The translations under genes and the position numbers were made by a program. From the NCBI RefSeq assembly GCF_013408795.1, contig NZ_JACCCC010000001.1, forward strand, positions 6,510,001 through 6,574,000: 64,000 nt of DNA, in the 5' to 3' direction. The notes under the pieces were generated by a model. It saw nothing but the letters and a program-made list of their open reading frames with translations, had not been told where the DNA came from and made no database searches. This DNA is from Spinactinospora alkalitolerans (GTDB lineage: Bacteria; Actinomycetota; Actinomycetes; Streptosporangiales; Streptosporangiaceae). Positions 40,300 through 49,553 of the stretch are shown piece by piece. How positions within the stretch are numbered: position 1 is the first letter of the stretch; each line of letters starts with the position of its first letter.

Positions 40300-41289
40300 T
40301 CAGTTGGTGAGCACGATCTTTCCGACGTGCGCACTCGATTCCATGATGCGGTGTGCCTCGGCCGCCTGCGGCAGGGGCAGCGTCCGGTCCACGATGGGGC
40401 GGAGGGTTCCCTCCTCGACCAGGGGCCACACGTGCTCGGTGACCTCCGAGACGATCGCGGCCTTCTCCTCCACCGGCCGGGAGCGCAGCGTCGTCGCGTG
40501 TACGGACAGGCGCTTGACCAACATTCTGCCGAGGTCCAGCTCGGCCTTGCGCCCGCCCATGAGGCCGATGACGGTCAATCTGCCGTTGACGGCCAGCGAC
40601 CGGAGGTTGGCGTCGAGGTAGGAGCCGCCCATGATGTCCAGGATGACGTCGACCCCGGCGCCCCCGGTCTCCTCCTTGACCCGCGCGGCGAAGTCCTCCT
40701 CGCGGTAGTTGATGCCCACGTCGGCGCCGAGCTCCCCGCATCGCTGCAGCTTGTCCGGGCTGCCGGCCGTGGTGAGCACGCGGGCGCCGCGGGCGTGCGC
40801 GAGCTGGATCGCGAAGGTGCCGATGCCGCTGCCGCCGCCGTGCACCAGCAGGGTCTCCTCGGGCCGCAGCCGCCCGACCATGAAGACGTTGGACCACACC
40901 GTGCACGCCACCTCGGGCAGCGCCGCGGCCTCGACCAGCTCGACGCCCTTGGGCACCGGCAGGAGCTGGCCGACGGGGACCACCACGCGCTCGGCGTACC
41001 CGCCGCCGCTGAGCAGCGCGCACACCTCGTCGCCCACGTTCCACGCGTGGTCCCTGCCTCCCGGGCCGAGGGAGACGATCCGGCCGGAGCACTCCAGGCC
41101 GGGGTACTGCGAGGCGCCGGGGGGAGGCGGGTAGTCGCCCTGCCGCTGGTTGACGTCGGCCCTGTTGACGGCTGTGGCGGCCACCTCGACCAGCACCTCG
41201 TCCGGACCGGGTTCGAGGTCGGGCACCTCGGTCCAGGTGAGTGCGTCGGGGCCGCCGGGTTCGTTGATGACAATCGCTCGCATGGACAT
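40300..41289 (-). CDS. NAD(P)H quinone oxidoreductase, PIG3-like MDR family
   Basis: The 329-residue zinc-free medium-chain dehydrogenase has an N-terminal GroES-like domain (NRADVNQRQGDYPPPPGASQYPGLECSG). Its Rossmann motif is LLVHGGGSGIGTFAIQLAHARGARVLTTAGSPDKL. The combination of NRAD and YPPP is typical of the PIG3 branch of quinone oxidoreductases. It reduces quinones or other electrophiles with NADPH. The start is ATG 41289 or 41283. Confidence 0.88.
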   Translation of the reverse strand: MSMRAIVINEPGGPDALTWTEVPDLEPGPDEVLVEVAATAVNRADVNQRQGDYPPPPGASQYPGLECSGRIVSLGPGGRDHAWNVGDEVCALLSGGGYAERVVVPVGQLLPVPKGVELVEAAALPEVACTVWSNVFMVGRLRPEETLLVHGGGSGIGTFAIQLAHARGARVLTTAGSPDKLQRCGELGADVGINYREEDFAARVKEETGGAGVDVILDIMGGSYLDANLRSLAVNGRLTVIGLMGGRKAELDLGRMLVKRLSVHATTLRSRPVEEKAAIVSEVTEHVWPLVEEGTLRPIVDRTLPLPQAAEAHRIMESSAHVGKIVLTN

Positions 41290-41513
41290 GACGCTACCCA
41301 GGCGGCGGGCGGTCCTCGCGGGCGCGGCGTGCGGGACGGCGAACGGCGCATGGCCGTGGCGCCTATTTTCTTGAACGGTAGTTTTATCGTTGTTGACTCG
41401 GGTGAAGGAAGTCAGGAGGCTGGGATGTCCGGCATGGATACGTCTTTCCCCTGTTGACCGGAGCCCGGCCTGTTGATGTTGTTGGTCACTGATGCGCCTT
41501 GAGGAGAACCGCG

Positions 41514-43343
41514 GTGACATATGGAGAGCACGACGGTTCGGAGCACCCCGGCGCGCGTTCGCTGCGTCAGGAGCACGATCGCGACGCGGCGGTGACCGAG
41601 AACGGACACGGCGGGGACTCCTATGGCCAACACGGTCGGCCGGACCGGCCCGATCAGCCCGACGAGCCCGAGCGGGAGGAGAACGGTCCGGTGTCCTCGC
41701 CCGCGGACCAGTGGTTCGGCGACGACTTCGGGGACACGCCGATCCCGCCCCCGCCGCCCTATGCCCAGCCGCACGGGTCCGCACCGTCCGCGGGCTACCC
41801 GCCGGCGTTCTCCGACCATCGGCCTCCGCCGCTCGCGCCGATGCCCCCGCCGCCCCCGGCTCCGCCGGAGTCCGGGCCCGAGGAGTGGAACGAGCCGCCC
41901 TCCGCCCACGACCCCGGACCGCGGCCGGCGCCGCCGCCCGCGCCACCGGCGCAGCCTCCGCCGGTCCAGGAGCCTCCGGTCGACGACGACCTGCCCGAGC
42001 CCGAGCCGCTGCCCCCGCTGGACCTCCCCGAGGGCTCGCCCTACCGCGTCCCCAGGGCTCCGTCAGCGGATGACCAGGGGCGGACGCACGGCCGCGAGCC
42101 GTCGGGTCCGCAGTACCCGCCCGGTCCGCACCACCCGCCCGGCCCACGGTACGAGTACCCGTCGGCCCCGCAGCCGGCTCCCGGTCCGCACTACCGGGAG
42201 CCCGCTTCGGGCCCGCAGTACCCGCCCGGACCGCACTACCGGGAGCCCGCCTCGGGCCCGCAGTACCCGCCCGGCCCCGGACCGCAGCGGCCGCAGCCGC
42301 CGTTCCCCCCGGCCCCGCCGCGGACCGGCGGCGACCCGTTCCCGGCCGCCGGGTACGCCCCCGCCGGCCACGGCCGCCCGGAGCAGGGCGGGTACGATCC
42401 CCGCCAGGAGGTCGGGCAGACAGCGGAGTCGCTGAAGGCCGAGACGCTGGTGCGCGGCCGCCGCACGCCGCCGTCGTCGGGATGGCGCAAGCTGGTGCAC
42501 TCGGCGACGATGGGACTGGTTCACCCGGGCGAGGCGCCCGCGGAGCTGCGCCGGCGCGAGCTGGTGGCGCGGGCGCGCACGCACGTGGCGGGCGGTCACC
42601 ACCGGGTTGCGGTGCTGTCGCTGAAGGGCGGGGTGGGCAAGACCACCACGACCGTCGCGCTGGGCTCCACGCTGGCCAGCCTGCGCGGCGACCGGGTGCT
42701 GGCGGTGGACGCCAACCCCGACCGCGGCACGCTGTCGGACAAGGTGCGGCTGGAGACCGCGGCCACGATCCGGGACCTGCTCAACGAGAAGGAGCTGATC
42801 CAGCGCTACGCCGACATCCGCGGGTTCACCTCCCAGGCGGCCTCACGGTTGGAGATCCTGGCCTCCGACCGCGACCCCGCCGTCTCCGAGGCGTTCTCCG
42901 AGGCCGACTACCGCGAGGTGTCGCGGATCCTGGAGCACTTCTACTCCATCTGCCTGACCGACTGCGGCACCGGCCTGCTGCACTCGGCGATGCGCGGCGT
43001 GCTGGGGCTGGCCGACCAGATCGTGCTGGTCTCCACCGCCTCGGTCGACGGCGCGCGCAGCGCCAGCGCGACCCTGGACTGGCTGGAGGCCCACGAGTAC
43101 GGCTACCTGGTGCGCGGCGCTGTGGTGGTGCTGTCCATGGTCCGGGTGGGCAAGAGCACGGTGGACCTGGACCGGCTGGAGGAGCATTTCAACTCCCGCT
43201 GCCGCTCGGTGGTGCGCGTGCCGTGGGACTCCCACCTGGAGGAGGGGGCCGAGGTCGACCTCGACCAGCTCAACCCCGAGACCCGCGACTCCTACCTGCA
43301 CCTCGCCGCCACCGTCGGAGAGGCCTTCGCCTGGCCCAGGTGA
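41514..43343 (+). CDS. proline-rich MinD/ParA-like ATPase (SCO5717-like)
   Basis: The 609-residue protein has about 310 N-terminal residues rich in Pro, Gly, Tyr and acidic groups, including a 15-residue tandem repeat (GPHYREPASGPQYPP). A MinD/ParA domain follows, with deviant Walker A VLSLKGGVGKTTTTVALGS and the switch segment LTDCGTGLLHSAM. The architecture matches Streptomyces SCO5717 and mycobacterial EspI, which are linked to ESX secretion. No ESX genes lie nearby. GAGGAG precedes the GTG at 41514. Precise function is unknown. Confidence 0.82.
   Translation: MTYGEHDGSEHPGARSLRQEHDRDAAVTENGHGGDSYGQHGRPDRPDQPDEPEREENGPVSSPADQWFGDDFGDTPIPPPPPYAQPHGSAPSAGYPPAFSDHRPPPLAPMPPPPPAPPESGPEEWNEPPSAHDPGPRPAPPPAPPAQPPPVQEPPVDDDLPEPEPLPPLDLPEGSPYRVPRAPSADDQGRTHGREPSGPQYPPGPHHPPGPRYEYPSAPQPAPGPHYREPASGPQYPPGPHYREPASGPQYPPGPGPQRPQPPFPPAPPRTGGDPFPAAGYAPAGHGRPEQGGYDPRQEVGQTAESLKAETLVRGRRTPPSSGWRKLVHSATMGLVHPGEAPAELRRRELVARARTHVAGGHHRVAVLSLKGGVGKTTTTVALGSTLASLRGDRVLAVDANPDRGTLSDKVRLETAATIRDLLNEKELIQRYADIRGFTSQAASRLEILASDRDPAVSEAFSEADYREVSRILEHFYSICLTDCGTGLLHSAMRGVLGLADQIVLVSTASVDGARSASATLDWLEAHEYGYLVRGAVVVLSMVRVGKSTVDLDRLEEHFNSRCRSVVRVPWDSHLEEGAEVDLDQLNPETRDSYLHLAATVGEAFAWPR
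42186..42275 (+). repeat. 45-bp tandem repeat in the ParA-like gene
   Basis: Two nearly identical 45-base units (42186-42230 and 42231-42275) encode GPHYREPASGPQYPP twice. The surrounding PQYPPGPHHPPGP region is a degenerate extension of it. Confidence 0.8.
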
Positions 43344-43409
43344 GTCCGGGCCCGCGGCCCTGATGAGCCGGGCGCGTCCCCGCCGCGACGGCGGAGCGCG
43401 CCCGGGACG

Positions 43410-44438
43410 TCACCGGCCCGTCAGGCTCCGGGTCGGCCTGGGGACGGCCGTCGAGCGGCGGACGACCAGCCGGGTGTCCAACCGGACGTGCTCGCTGCAC
43501 GGCTCGGAGGCGTCGATGGTCTCGGCGGCCAGCCGCGCGGCCTGGACGCCCATGTCGAAGACCGGCTGGGCGACGGTCGTGAGGTCGGCCAGGGCCGCCA
43601 TGTCGCTGTCGTCGAACCCCATCACCGACACGACGTCGGGCACCTCCAGCCGGGAGCGCCGCACGACCTGAAGCGCTCCCATGGCGACGTCGTCGGATTC
43701 GGCGAACACCGCGGTGGGGGGGTCGGCCATCGACAGCAGCCGCCCCATCCCCAGTGCGCCGCCCTCGTGGCCCGGCCGTTCGGTGACGACGAGCGGGGCG
43801 GCTCCGGCCTCGGCCATGGCCGCCTCGTAGCCTCTCAACCGGTCGTGGGAGGCCCACGAGAAGCCGGTCTCGTCGCTGGACTGGATGTAGGCGATCCGCG
43901 CGTGCCCCAGGTTGAGCAGGTGCCGCGCGGCGTCGGCCGCGGCCTCGGTGTTGTCGATGAACACGCTGGCCCGGTCCTTGACGCGCTGGCTGCAGAAGAC
44001 GACGGGCACGCCGATCTCGTCGAACCGCGCGGCCTCGCCCTCCTCGAGGTCCAGCGCCACCGCGATGACGGCGTCGACGTTGCTGCGCAGAGGCAGGGAA
44101 CGGATGTAGGCGTTGAGCTCGGTGACGTCGCCCACCTGGTAGACGAGCATGTCGCGCCCGCTGGAGCGCATCTCGGTGCTCATGCCGGCGAGCGCGACGC
44201 CGAAGAACCAGGGCTGCAGGAACGGGACGAGCACCGCGATCCGGCCGGTGCGCCCGGTGACCAGGCCCGACGCGCCGCGGGAGACCACGTAGCCCAGCTC
44301 GGCCGCTGCGCGCTCCACGTTCTCGCGGACGGACGGGGCGACGCCGGTGGCGCCGCGCAGGGCGCGCGACACCGTCGACAGGGAGACTCCCGCGCGCTCG
44401 GCGACGTCGCTCATGCGGGGATGGTCGGAGACCGCCAT
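43410..44438 (-). CDS. LacI-family transcriptional regulator
   Basis: The protein of about 342 residues has a LacI helix-turn-helix and hinge (MSDVAERAGVSLSTVSRALRGATGVAPSVRENVERAAAELGYVVS). A periplasmic-binding-protein-like core follows (VPFLQPWFFGVALAGM, PTAVFAESDDVAMGALQVV, VMGFDDSDMAALADLTTV). It probably binds a sugar or other small ligand. No transport or catabolic genes adjoin it, so its regulon is elsewhere. Start is ATG 44438 or six codons earlier. Confidence 0.88.
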   Translation of the reverse strand: MAVSDHPRMSDVAERAGVSLSTVSRALRGATGVAPSVRENVERAAAELGYVVSRGASGLVTGRTGRIAVLVPFLQPWFFGVALAGMSTEMRSSGRDMLVYQVGDVTELNAYIRSLPLRSNVDAVIAVALDLEEGEAARFDEIGVPVVFCSQRVKDRASVFIDNTEAAADAARHLLNLGHARIAYIQSSDETGFSWASHDRLRGYEAAMAEAGAAPLVVTERPGHEGGALGMGRLLSMADPPTAVFAESDDVAMGALQVVRRSRLEVPDVVSVMGFDDSDMAALADLTTVAQPVFDMGVQAARLAAETIDASEPCSEHVRLDTRLVVRRSTAVPRPTRSLTGR

Positions 44439-44715
44439 GCCCACGATGGTAGACAACCCGGCCGGAACGGCGACGCCCCGCGCTCCGGATCGCCGCGGGC
44501 CGCGGGCACCGGGGCGCGGGGCCGGGGCCCCTACCTCCGTGACCGGGGTCGACGCACGCGTTCAGGGAGGCGCGTGACGTCTTTTCCGATTTGTAATGTT
44601 ATCGGGGGCTTCGTGGGGTAGCGGGGAACCGGCCCCCGGTGGCGCCGTCGCGCCGCGGTCGACGAGGGGCCGACGATCACCACGGCGATGGCGTGGGCGA
44701 GAGAGAGGGGTCCAC

Positions 44716-44970
44716 ATGTCCTATTCGGTGCCGACGCACCCGTACTCCCCGCAGACGCGGGTCCACCACATCACCGAGCAGGACCACCGGGTCTTCGCCC
44801 GAGGGGCGGGCAGTGTGGTCGACGCCCAGGCCGGCCCCGACGGCGGCTACCGCTACGCCGTGCGCCGGGACTCCGACGGGGCCACGGTGGAGTGGCCGTC
44901 CTACGAGACCATCCCGGCGGGCATCTGGCCGTCGGTCCCGGCCGAGGGTGACGGGGCGCGCGAACTCTGA
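44716..44970 (+). CDS. hypothetical protein, 84 aa
   Basis: The small soluble protein (MSYSVPTHPYSPQTRVHHITEQDHRVFARGAGSVVDAQAG, then GYRYAVRRDSDGATVEWPSYETIPAGIWP) looks like a compact beta-rich domain. GAGAGGGG precedes the ATG. No family is recognised. The long upstream frame in the same phase is intergenic. Confidence 0.6.
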   Translation: MSYSVPTHPYSPQTRVHHITEQDHRVFARGAGSVVDAQAGPDGGYRYAVRRDSDGATVEWPSYETIPAGIWPSVPAEGDGAREL

Positions 44971-44993
44971 AACGACCCGCGCGTCCCTTCTGC

Positions 44994-45055
44994 GCCGATC
45001 TCGACCTTGTGGCCCCGGAAAGCGCGGTTTCATCGCCCATAAGGCCGAGATCGGC
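44994..45055. repeat. dispersed intergenic repeat, copy D (short)
   Basis: GCCGATCTCGACCTT (44994-45008) and AAGGCCGAGATCGGC (45041-45055) form an inverted repeat with one mismatch. The arms match those of copy A, but the central GGCCATCGGGGG block is missing. Confidence 0.6.
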
Positions 45056-45720
45056 GGAACCGCGCCCGGCTTCCGAAAGCCCCGGTGGCGCGGCGGATCG
45101 CCGGAAATGCTTTTCCCGTCCCGCATTGCCGGGCATCTCCATTGTTTCCACTCCCCTCACTCAGCGTTATCGTCGGGGATTTCGGGCAGCATGATTTAGG
45201 CCGGTTTGCATGCGCGGCCCCCGGTCGCCGGCGGGCGGCCAAACCGTGCATATCCGGGCAAGGGCCGTGCTGCCGCACGTCGTGCGCATAAGCTTTTATT
45301 GGCGGTCGGATGCCATGAAAAAGCGGCCGCCAGATGCAGAGATTAAAAAGTAAATCACCACTGCATATCCTTTGGGTCATCGTTACGAAGCGTTACGATG
45401 CGATCACTTAGCGGAATTCGTTTTTGCTTTGGCGGACTCGACGTCTGGGGGTGCGCAGTGCGGTTTCACTCGGATCGGCGAGAGCGTTCGATTTCAGCTC
45501 GCGACGGTTCTCACCTGGCTTTTCTCGGCTCTTTCCGCCTCATGGCGGCGCCCCCGGGCGCCGGCGCGCGGCCGCCGTCTCCCCGTCCCCGGCCGCGCCG
45601 GTCCCCGCCGCTCCGGCCGCCCTCGCCGGCAGGTCCTCCGACGTCCCGAGCAACATCCTGAGGAGGAGTGCGCGCGAACGGTGAAATCTGCGTTCATCCA
45701 CTGAGAAAAGGCAGGTTTTC
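45056..45720. other. 665-base gene-free region upstream of the tad-like operon
   Basis: No convincing gene: the frames that span it are arginine/proline-rich in their second half and unrelated to known families. The stretch 45180-45440 is clearly less GC-rich than its surroundings. It contains a CGTTACGA direct repeat. It probably holds the tad promoter and regulatory sites. Confidence 0.5.
45381..45398. promoter_or_regulatory. CGTTACGA direct repeat
   Basis: CGTTACGA occurs at 45381-45388 and 45391-45398, exactly ten bases apart, so both face the same side of the helix. This is a plausible regulator site about 320 bases before the tad operon. Confidence 0.4.
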
Positions 45721-46407
45721 GTGTCGGTTAAGACGGATTTGGACGAGACGGACATCCGCGCCGTCGATGACGAGATCGAGGCGATGCCCGCGGTGCAGTC
45801 GCTCCGTTCGCGGCGCCGCCCCTGGGTGGTGCTCGCCGGGGTGGTGCTGACCGCGGTCTCCGGCGCGGCCGCGTCGGCGCTCTACCTCGCGGCCGATGAC
45901 CGGACGGAGGTGCTGGTCGTGGCCAGGGACGTGTCCTACGGGCAGGAGCTGGCCGCCCGGGACCTGGTCAGGGCGCAGGTGGCGCTGGACCCGGCGGTGG
46001 ATTCGGTCCCCGCCGAGAACCTGTCGCGGGTGGTCGGTCAGCGGGTGTCGGCGGACCTGCAGGAGGGACAGCTCCTGGTTCCGGCGAACACCCGGTCCGA
46101 CGTGGTCCCGGCCCGCGACTCCCAACTCGTCGCGATGCCGCTGCGGCCGGGCCAGGTGCCGGCCCGCGGGCTGCACTCCGGCGACCTGGTGGACATCGTC
46201 GCCACGTCCGGCGACGGCGACGGCGACCCGGACTCCCCGCCGCCCACGATCACCGGCCGAATCGTGCAGGTGGGAGCGCCCGGCGCCGAAGGCGTCCGGG
46301 TGGTCGACGTCGAGACGGCCGCGACCGACGGCGCCGAACTGGCGGCCCTGGCCGCCGGCGGCGACATCGCCCTGGTCATCAACCCGGCCGCAGCGGTGGA
46401 GGACTGA
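45721..46407 (+). CDS. SAF-domain protein, CpaB/RcpC-like
   Basis: The 228-residue protein has a cytoplasmic N-terminus and one membrane helix (WVVLAGVVLTAVSGAAASALYLAA). An SAF domain follows (VLVVARDVSYGQELAARDLVRAQVAL...VVGQRVSADLQEGQLLVPANT). CpaB/RcpC-type proteins help assemble Flp pili, possibly binding peptidoglycan. It is the first gene of a six-gene rightward operon and overlaps the next gene by one base (TGATG). Confidence 0.8.
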   Translation: MSVKTDLDETDIRAVDDEIEAMPAVQSLRSRRRPWVVLAGVVLTAVSGAAASALYLAADDRTEVLVVARDVSYGQELAARDLVRAQVALDPAVDSVPAENLSRVVGQRVSADLQEGQLLVPANTRSDVVPARDSQLVAMPLRPGQVPARGLHSGDLVDIVATSGDGDGDPDSPPPTITGRIVQVGAPGAEGVRVVDVETAATDGAELAALAAGGDIALVINPAAAVED

Positions 46408-47264
46408 TGCTCATCTGCATGGTGACGGCGAAGGGCGCGCCGGGGGCCACGACCTCGACGCTGGCGATGTCGATGACCTGGCCCCGCCCGGTGCTGATGA
46501 TCGAGGCGGACCCTGCGGGCGGCGACCTGCAGTCGGGCTTCCTGCAGGGCGTCGACGTCGGGCAGCGCAACCTCCTGCAACTGGCCAGGACGGTCCGGCA
46601 CGGGATCACCGCCGTGGACATCGCCCGGCAGTGCCTGTCCCTGGACCCGCCCGAGACGACGCACCTCGTGCTCCCCGGGCTGCCCAGCCCGTTCCAGGGG
46701 GCGAGTCTGGCCCCGATGTGGGACCCGCTGCTGGAGGCGGCCTCGCAGTTCTGGGTCAGGAACCCGATCTGGTCGACGCCGGTGGACGTCGTCGTGGACT
46801 GCGGGCGCCTCGACCACCCGCACATGCCGTGGCGGCTGGTCGAGGCCGCCGACCTCGTGGTGCTGGTGTTCCGCTCCACGCTGACCTCGATCACGGTCGC
46901 CAAGCCCTGGGCCGACCATGTGCGCGGCCGCCTCGAACAGGCGGACGGGCGGCCCGATGCGCTGGCCGGGCTGGTGATCACCGAGGGGTCCTACTCGGCG
47001 GCGGAGATCCGCCGCACCGGCATCGACGTGGTCGCCACGCTGCCCCACGACCCCGCCGCGGCCCGGGTGCTCACCGAGCGGACGCACGTGCCGCGCGGCT
47101 TCCACCGGTCCCAGTTCGTCCGCAGCGCCCGCTCGGCCGCCGAGGCGCTGCGGGCCCGCGGTCCGGAGCCGGCGGAGGAGGAGCGGGACGCCGCCGCGCG
47201 GCGCGCCGAAGCGGTCGGTCCCCATGAGGAAGAGGAACAGGAGGTCGCACATGTCGGTCTTTGA
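46407..47264 (+). CDS. TadZ/CpaE-like ATPase-fold protein with degenerate P-loop
   Basis: The 285-residue protein has a MinD-like fold, but its P-loop is KGAPGATTS instead of KGGVGKTT: the signature and catalytic lysines are gone. VVVDCGRLD and VLVFRSTLTSITVAK match later MinD elements. TadZ proteins localise the Tad machinery to a cell pole and often have atypical Walker motifs. The C-terminal 40 residues are highly charged. Its end overlaps the start of tadA by 14 bases. Confidence 0.75.
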   Translation: MLICMVTAKGAPGATTSTLAMSMTWPRPVLMIEADPAGGDLQSGFLQGVDVGQRNLLQLARTVRHGITAVDIARQCLSLDPPETTHLVLPGLPSPFQGASLAPMWDPLLEAASQFWVRNPIWSTPVDVVVDCGRLDHPHMPWRLVEAADLVVLVFRSTLTSITVAKPWADHVRGRLEQADGRPDALAGLVITEGSYSAAEIRRTGIDVVATLPHDPAAARVLTERTHVPRGFHRSQFVRSARSAAEALRARGPEPAEEERDAAARRAEAVGPHEEEEQEVAHVGL

Positions 47265-48657
47265 ATTCCGCACCCGCCGGGAGGCCTCGGCGAACGACGA
47301 CGGTGAGGCCGCGGTCAGCTGGGAGGACGTGCGCCACCTGCGCGCGGCGGTGGTCGAGCGCCTCACCGGCGAGCTGGGCGGCCGGCACGCCGACGAGGAG
47401 TACCGGCGCCACCTCGGGCGGGAGTTCATCGCCGAGGAGGTGCAGGAATGGGGCAACCGGCGGGTGAGCGCCGGCGAGCCCGCGCCCACGCTCGCCCAGG
47501 AGCAGCGGTTGCGGACCCGGCTCTGGGACGCCCTGTTCGGGCTGGGGCGGCTGCAGCCGCTGCTCACGGAGGACGTGGAGAACGTCGAGATCAACGGCTA
47601 CGACGAGGTGTGGCTGCGGATGGCCTCGGGCGAGGTCGCCCGCGCCGAGCCGGTGGCCGACAGCGACGAGGACCTGGTCGCGGAACTGCGGTTCCTCGCC
47701 TCCCAGTCGGGCCGAAGCCTCTCGACGGCGAGGCCGAGCCTGCACCTGGAGCTGGCCGACGGCAGCCGGCTGGCGGCGATGATCGAGACCACCCGCCGCC
47801 CGCACGTCGTGCTCCGCCGCCACCGCCTCACCGGGATGACCCTCGGCGACCTGGTCGGCAGGGCCACGCTGTCCACCGGCCTGCGCCACGTCCTGGCCGC
47901 AGCGGTCCGCGCCCGCAAGAACATCCTGGTCACCGGCCCGCAGAACTCCGGCAAGACCACGCTGGTCCGCGCCATGGCCACGGAGATCCCCGCGGACCAG
48001 CGCTTCGCCTCGATCGAGCAGGAGTACGAGCTCCACCTCGACCGGCTCGGCCTGCACCCCCACGTCGTGGCGATGCAGGCCCGCGAGGGCGGCTCGGAGC
48101 TCGGCCCCGACGGCAGGCCGGCGGGCGAGATCGGCCTGGACCGGATCATCCGCGACAGCCTCAGGATGAACCTGAGCCGCATCATCGTCGGCGAGGTCCG
48201 CGGCCCCGAGGCGCTGCCGATGCTCGACGCGATGACCACCGGCGACGGCGGGTCCATGGCGACCATGCACGCCCACTCCGCCCGCGGCGCCGTCGAGCGC
48301 CTCGTCGCGCTGTGCGGGCGGCACGGTCTCGCCCCCGACATCGCCTACCGGGTCATCGCCGACGCCGTCGACCTCATCGTGCACGTCCACCTGGTCGACG
48401 ACACCTGGCGCGCCGGCGGCTGCCGGCACCGGTTCGTGCGCGAGGTCGTCGCGCTGGAGCCGGGCGCGGACGGGCGTCCGGCGATCACCGAGGTGTACCT
48501 GCCCGATGACGAGGGCCGGGCGGTGGCCACCGGCGACCCGGGCCCGCTGGAGGGCGACCTGGTGCGGGCCGGACTGCCCCCCAAATGGCTGCGGCCGGGC
48601 AACGACCAGTGGAAGAGCGCCCCCGCCGCGCGGGTGAGCCCGGCGGCGTCGTCATGA
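47251..48657 (+). CDS. tadA: TadA/CpaF-family secretion ATPase
   Basis: The 468-residue hexameric ATPase has Walker A ILVTGPQNSGKTTLVRAMA, an Asp-box-like IEQEYELHL, Walker B IIVGEVRGPEALPMLDAM and a His-box SMATMHAHSARGAVERL. It powers assembly or secretion by Flp-type pili. GGAGGTCG precedes the ATG at 47251. It overlaps tadB by four bases. Confidence 0.92.
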   Translation: MSVFEFRTRREASANDDGEAAVSWEDVRHLRAAVVERLTGELGGRHADEEYRRHLGREFIAEEVQEWGNRRVSAGEPAPTLAQEQRLRTRLWDALFGLGRLQPLLTEDVENVEINGYDEVWLRMASGEVARAEPVADSDEDLVAELRFLASQSGRSLSTARPSLHLELADGSRLAAMIETTRRPHVVLRRHRLTGMTLGDLVGRATLSTGLRHVLAAAVRARKNILVTGPQNSGKTTLVRAMATEIPADQRFASIEQEYELHLDRLGLHPHVVAMQAREGGSELGPDGRPAGEIGLDRIIRDSLRMNLSRIIVGEVRGPEALPMLDAMTTGDGGSMATMHAHSARGAVERLVALCGRHGLAPDIAYRVIADAVDLIVHVHLVDDTWRAGGCRHRFVREVVALEPGADGRPAITEVYLPDDEGRAVATGDPGPLEGDLVRAGLPPKWLRPGNDQWKSAPAARVSPAASS

Positions 48658-49553
48658 CCCCCGAGACCGTCGCCGCGGTGATCGGCATCGGGGTCGCCGG
48701 AGGGATCGGCCTGGTCATCGTCGGTTGCCTGGGCCAGGTCACCGCGCCGCCGCGGCCGGGCGAGGCCGGCGATCCGGCCGGGCCCGCACCGGACCGGCGC
48801 AGCGCGCGCCCGTCGCGGATCACGGTCGGTGCCCTCGCGGGCGTCCTCGCCGGGGCGCTCGCCTGGATGGTGACGGGCTGGCCGGTCCTGCTCCCCGCGC
48901 TGCCGCTCGCCGTGCTGGGCCTGCCGTTCCTGCTCGGCGGGGAGCGCGAGGCGCGCGAACGCGTCGACCGCCTCGCGGCGATCGAGGAGTGGGTGCGCGG
49001 CCTGGCCGGCCGCCTCACCGCGGGCGCCACCCTGGAGCAGGCACTCGAAGCCGGCGCCGCCGGTGTTCCGGCCCCGATCCGGCCGGAGCTGCAGCGCCTC
49101 GCCGCGCGGCTGCGCCAGGGGCAGACGACCCCGGTCGCGCTGCGCGCCCTGGCCGACGAGCTCGCCGGGTTCACCGGCGACCAGGTCGTCGCCCAGTTGC
49201 TGCTGGCCCACCGGCGGCGCGGGCCGGGCGTGGCCGAGGCGCTCGGGCAACTCGCCGAATGGGTCGCCGAAGAGGTCGCGGCCCTGCGCGCCGTCGAGGC
49301 CGAGCGGGCGCGCCCCAGGTCCAGGGTCCGGGCCGTCACCGTGGTCGCCTTCGGCGCCTTCGCGGTGCTCGCCATGACCGGCGGCTACATGGAGCCCTAC
49401 GCGACCGCGTCCGGGCAGCTCGTCCTGGCCGTGGTCCTGTGCGCGTCCGCCGGGGCGCTGGTGTGGATGCGGCGCATCACCGCCACGCCCCCCGAGCCCC
49501 GGCTCTTCGACGCGCCCGTCCCGCAGTCGGACGCGACGGCGGTGCTCCGGTGA
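48654..49553 (+). CDS. tadB: TadB-like inner-membrane platform protein
   Basis: The 299-residue protein has an N-terminal membrane helix, a helical pair near residues 60-95 and a T2SSF domain (LAAIEEWVRGLAGRLTAGATLEQALEAGA...LADELAGFTGDQVVAQLLLAHRRRGPGVAEALGQLAEWVAEEVAALRAVEAERARPRSRVRAVT). Two C-terminal helices follow. It forms the platform with TadC. Both ends overlap its neighbours by four bases. Confidence 0.85.
   Translation: MTPETVAAVIGIGVAGGIGLVIVGCLGQVTAPPRPGEAGDPAGPAPDRRSARPSRITVGALAGVLAGALAWMVTGWPVLLPALPLAVLGLPFLLGGEREARERVDRLAAIEEWVRGLAGRLTAGATLEQALEAGAAGVPAPIRPELQRLAARLRQGQTTPVALRALADELAGFTGDQVVAQLLLAHRRRGPGVAEALGQLAEWVAEEVAALRAVEAERARPRSRVRAVTVVAFGAFAVLAMTGGYMEPYATASGQLVLAVVLCASAGALVWMRRITATPPEPRLFDAPVPQSDATAVLR

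Noticed and set aside
45372-45704. 110-codon frame upstream of the tad operon as a pilin gene
   Set aside because: It has no signal helix or Flp motif and turns into arginine/proline-rich translation of GC-rich leader.
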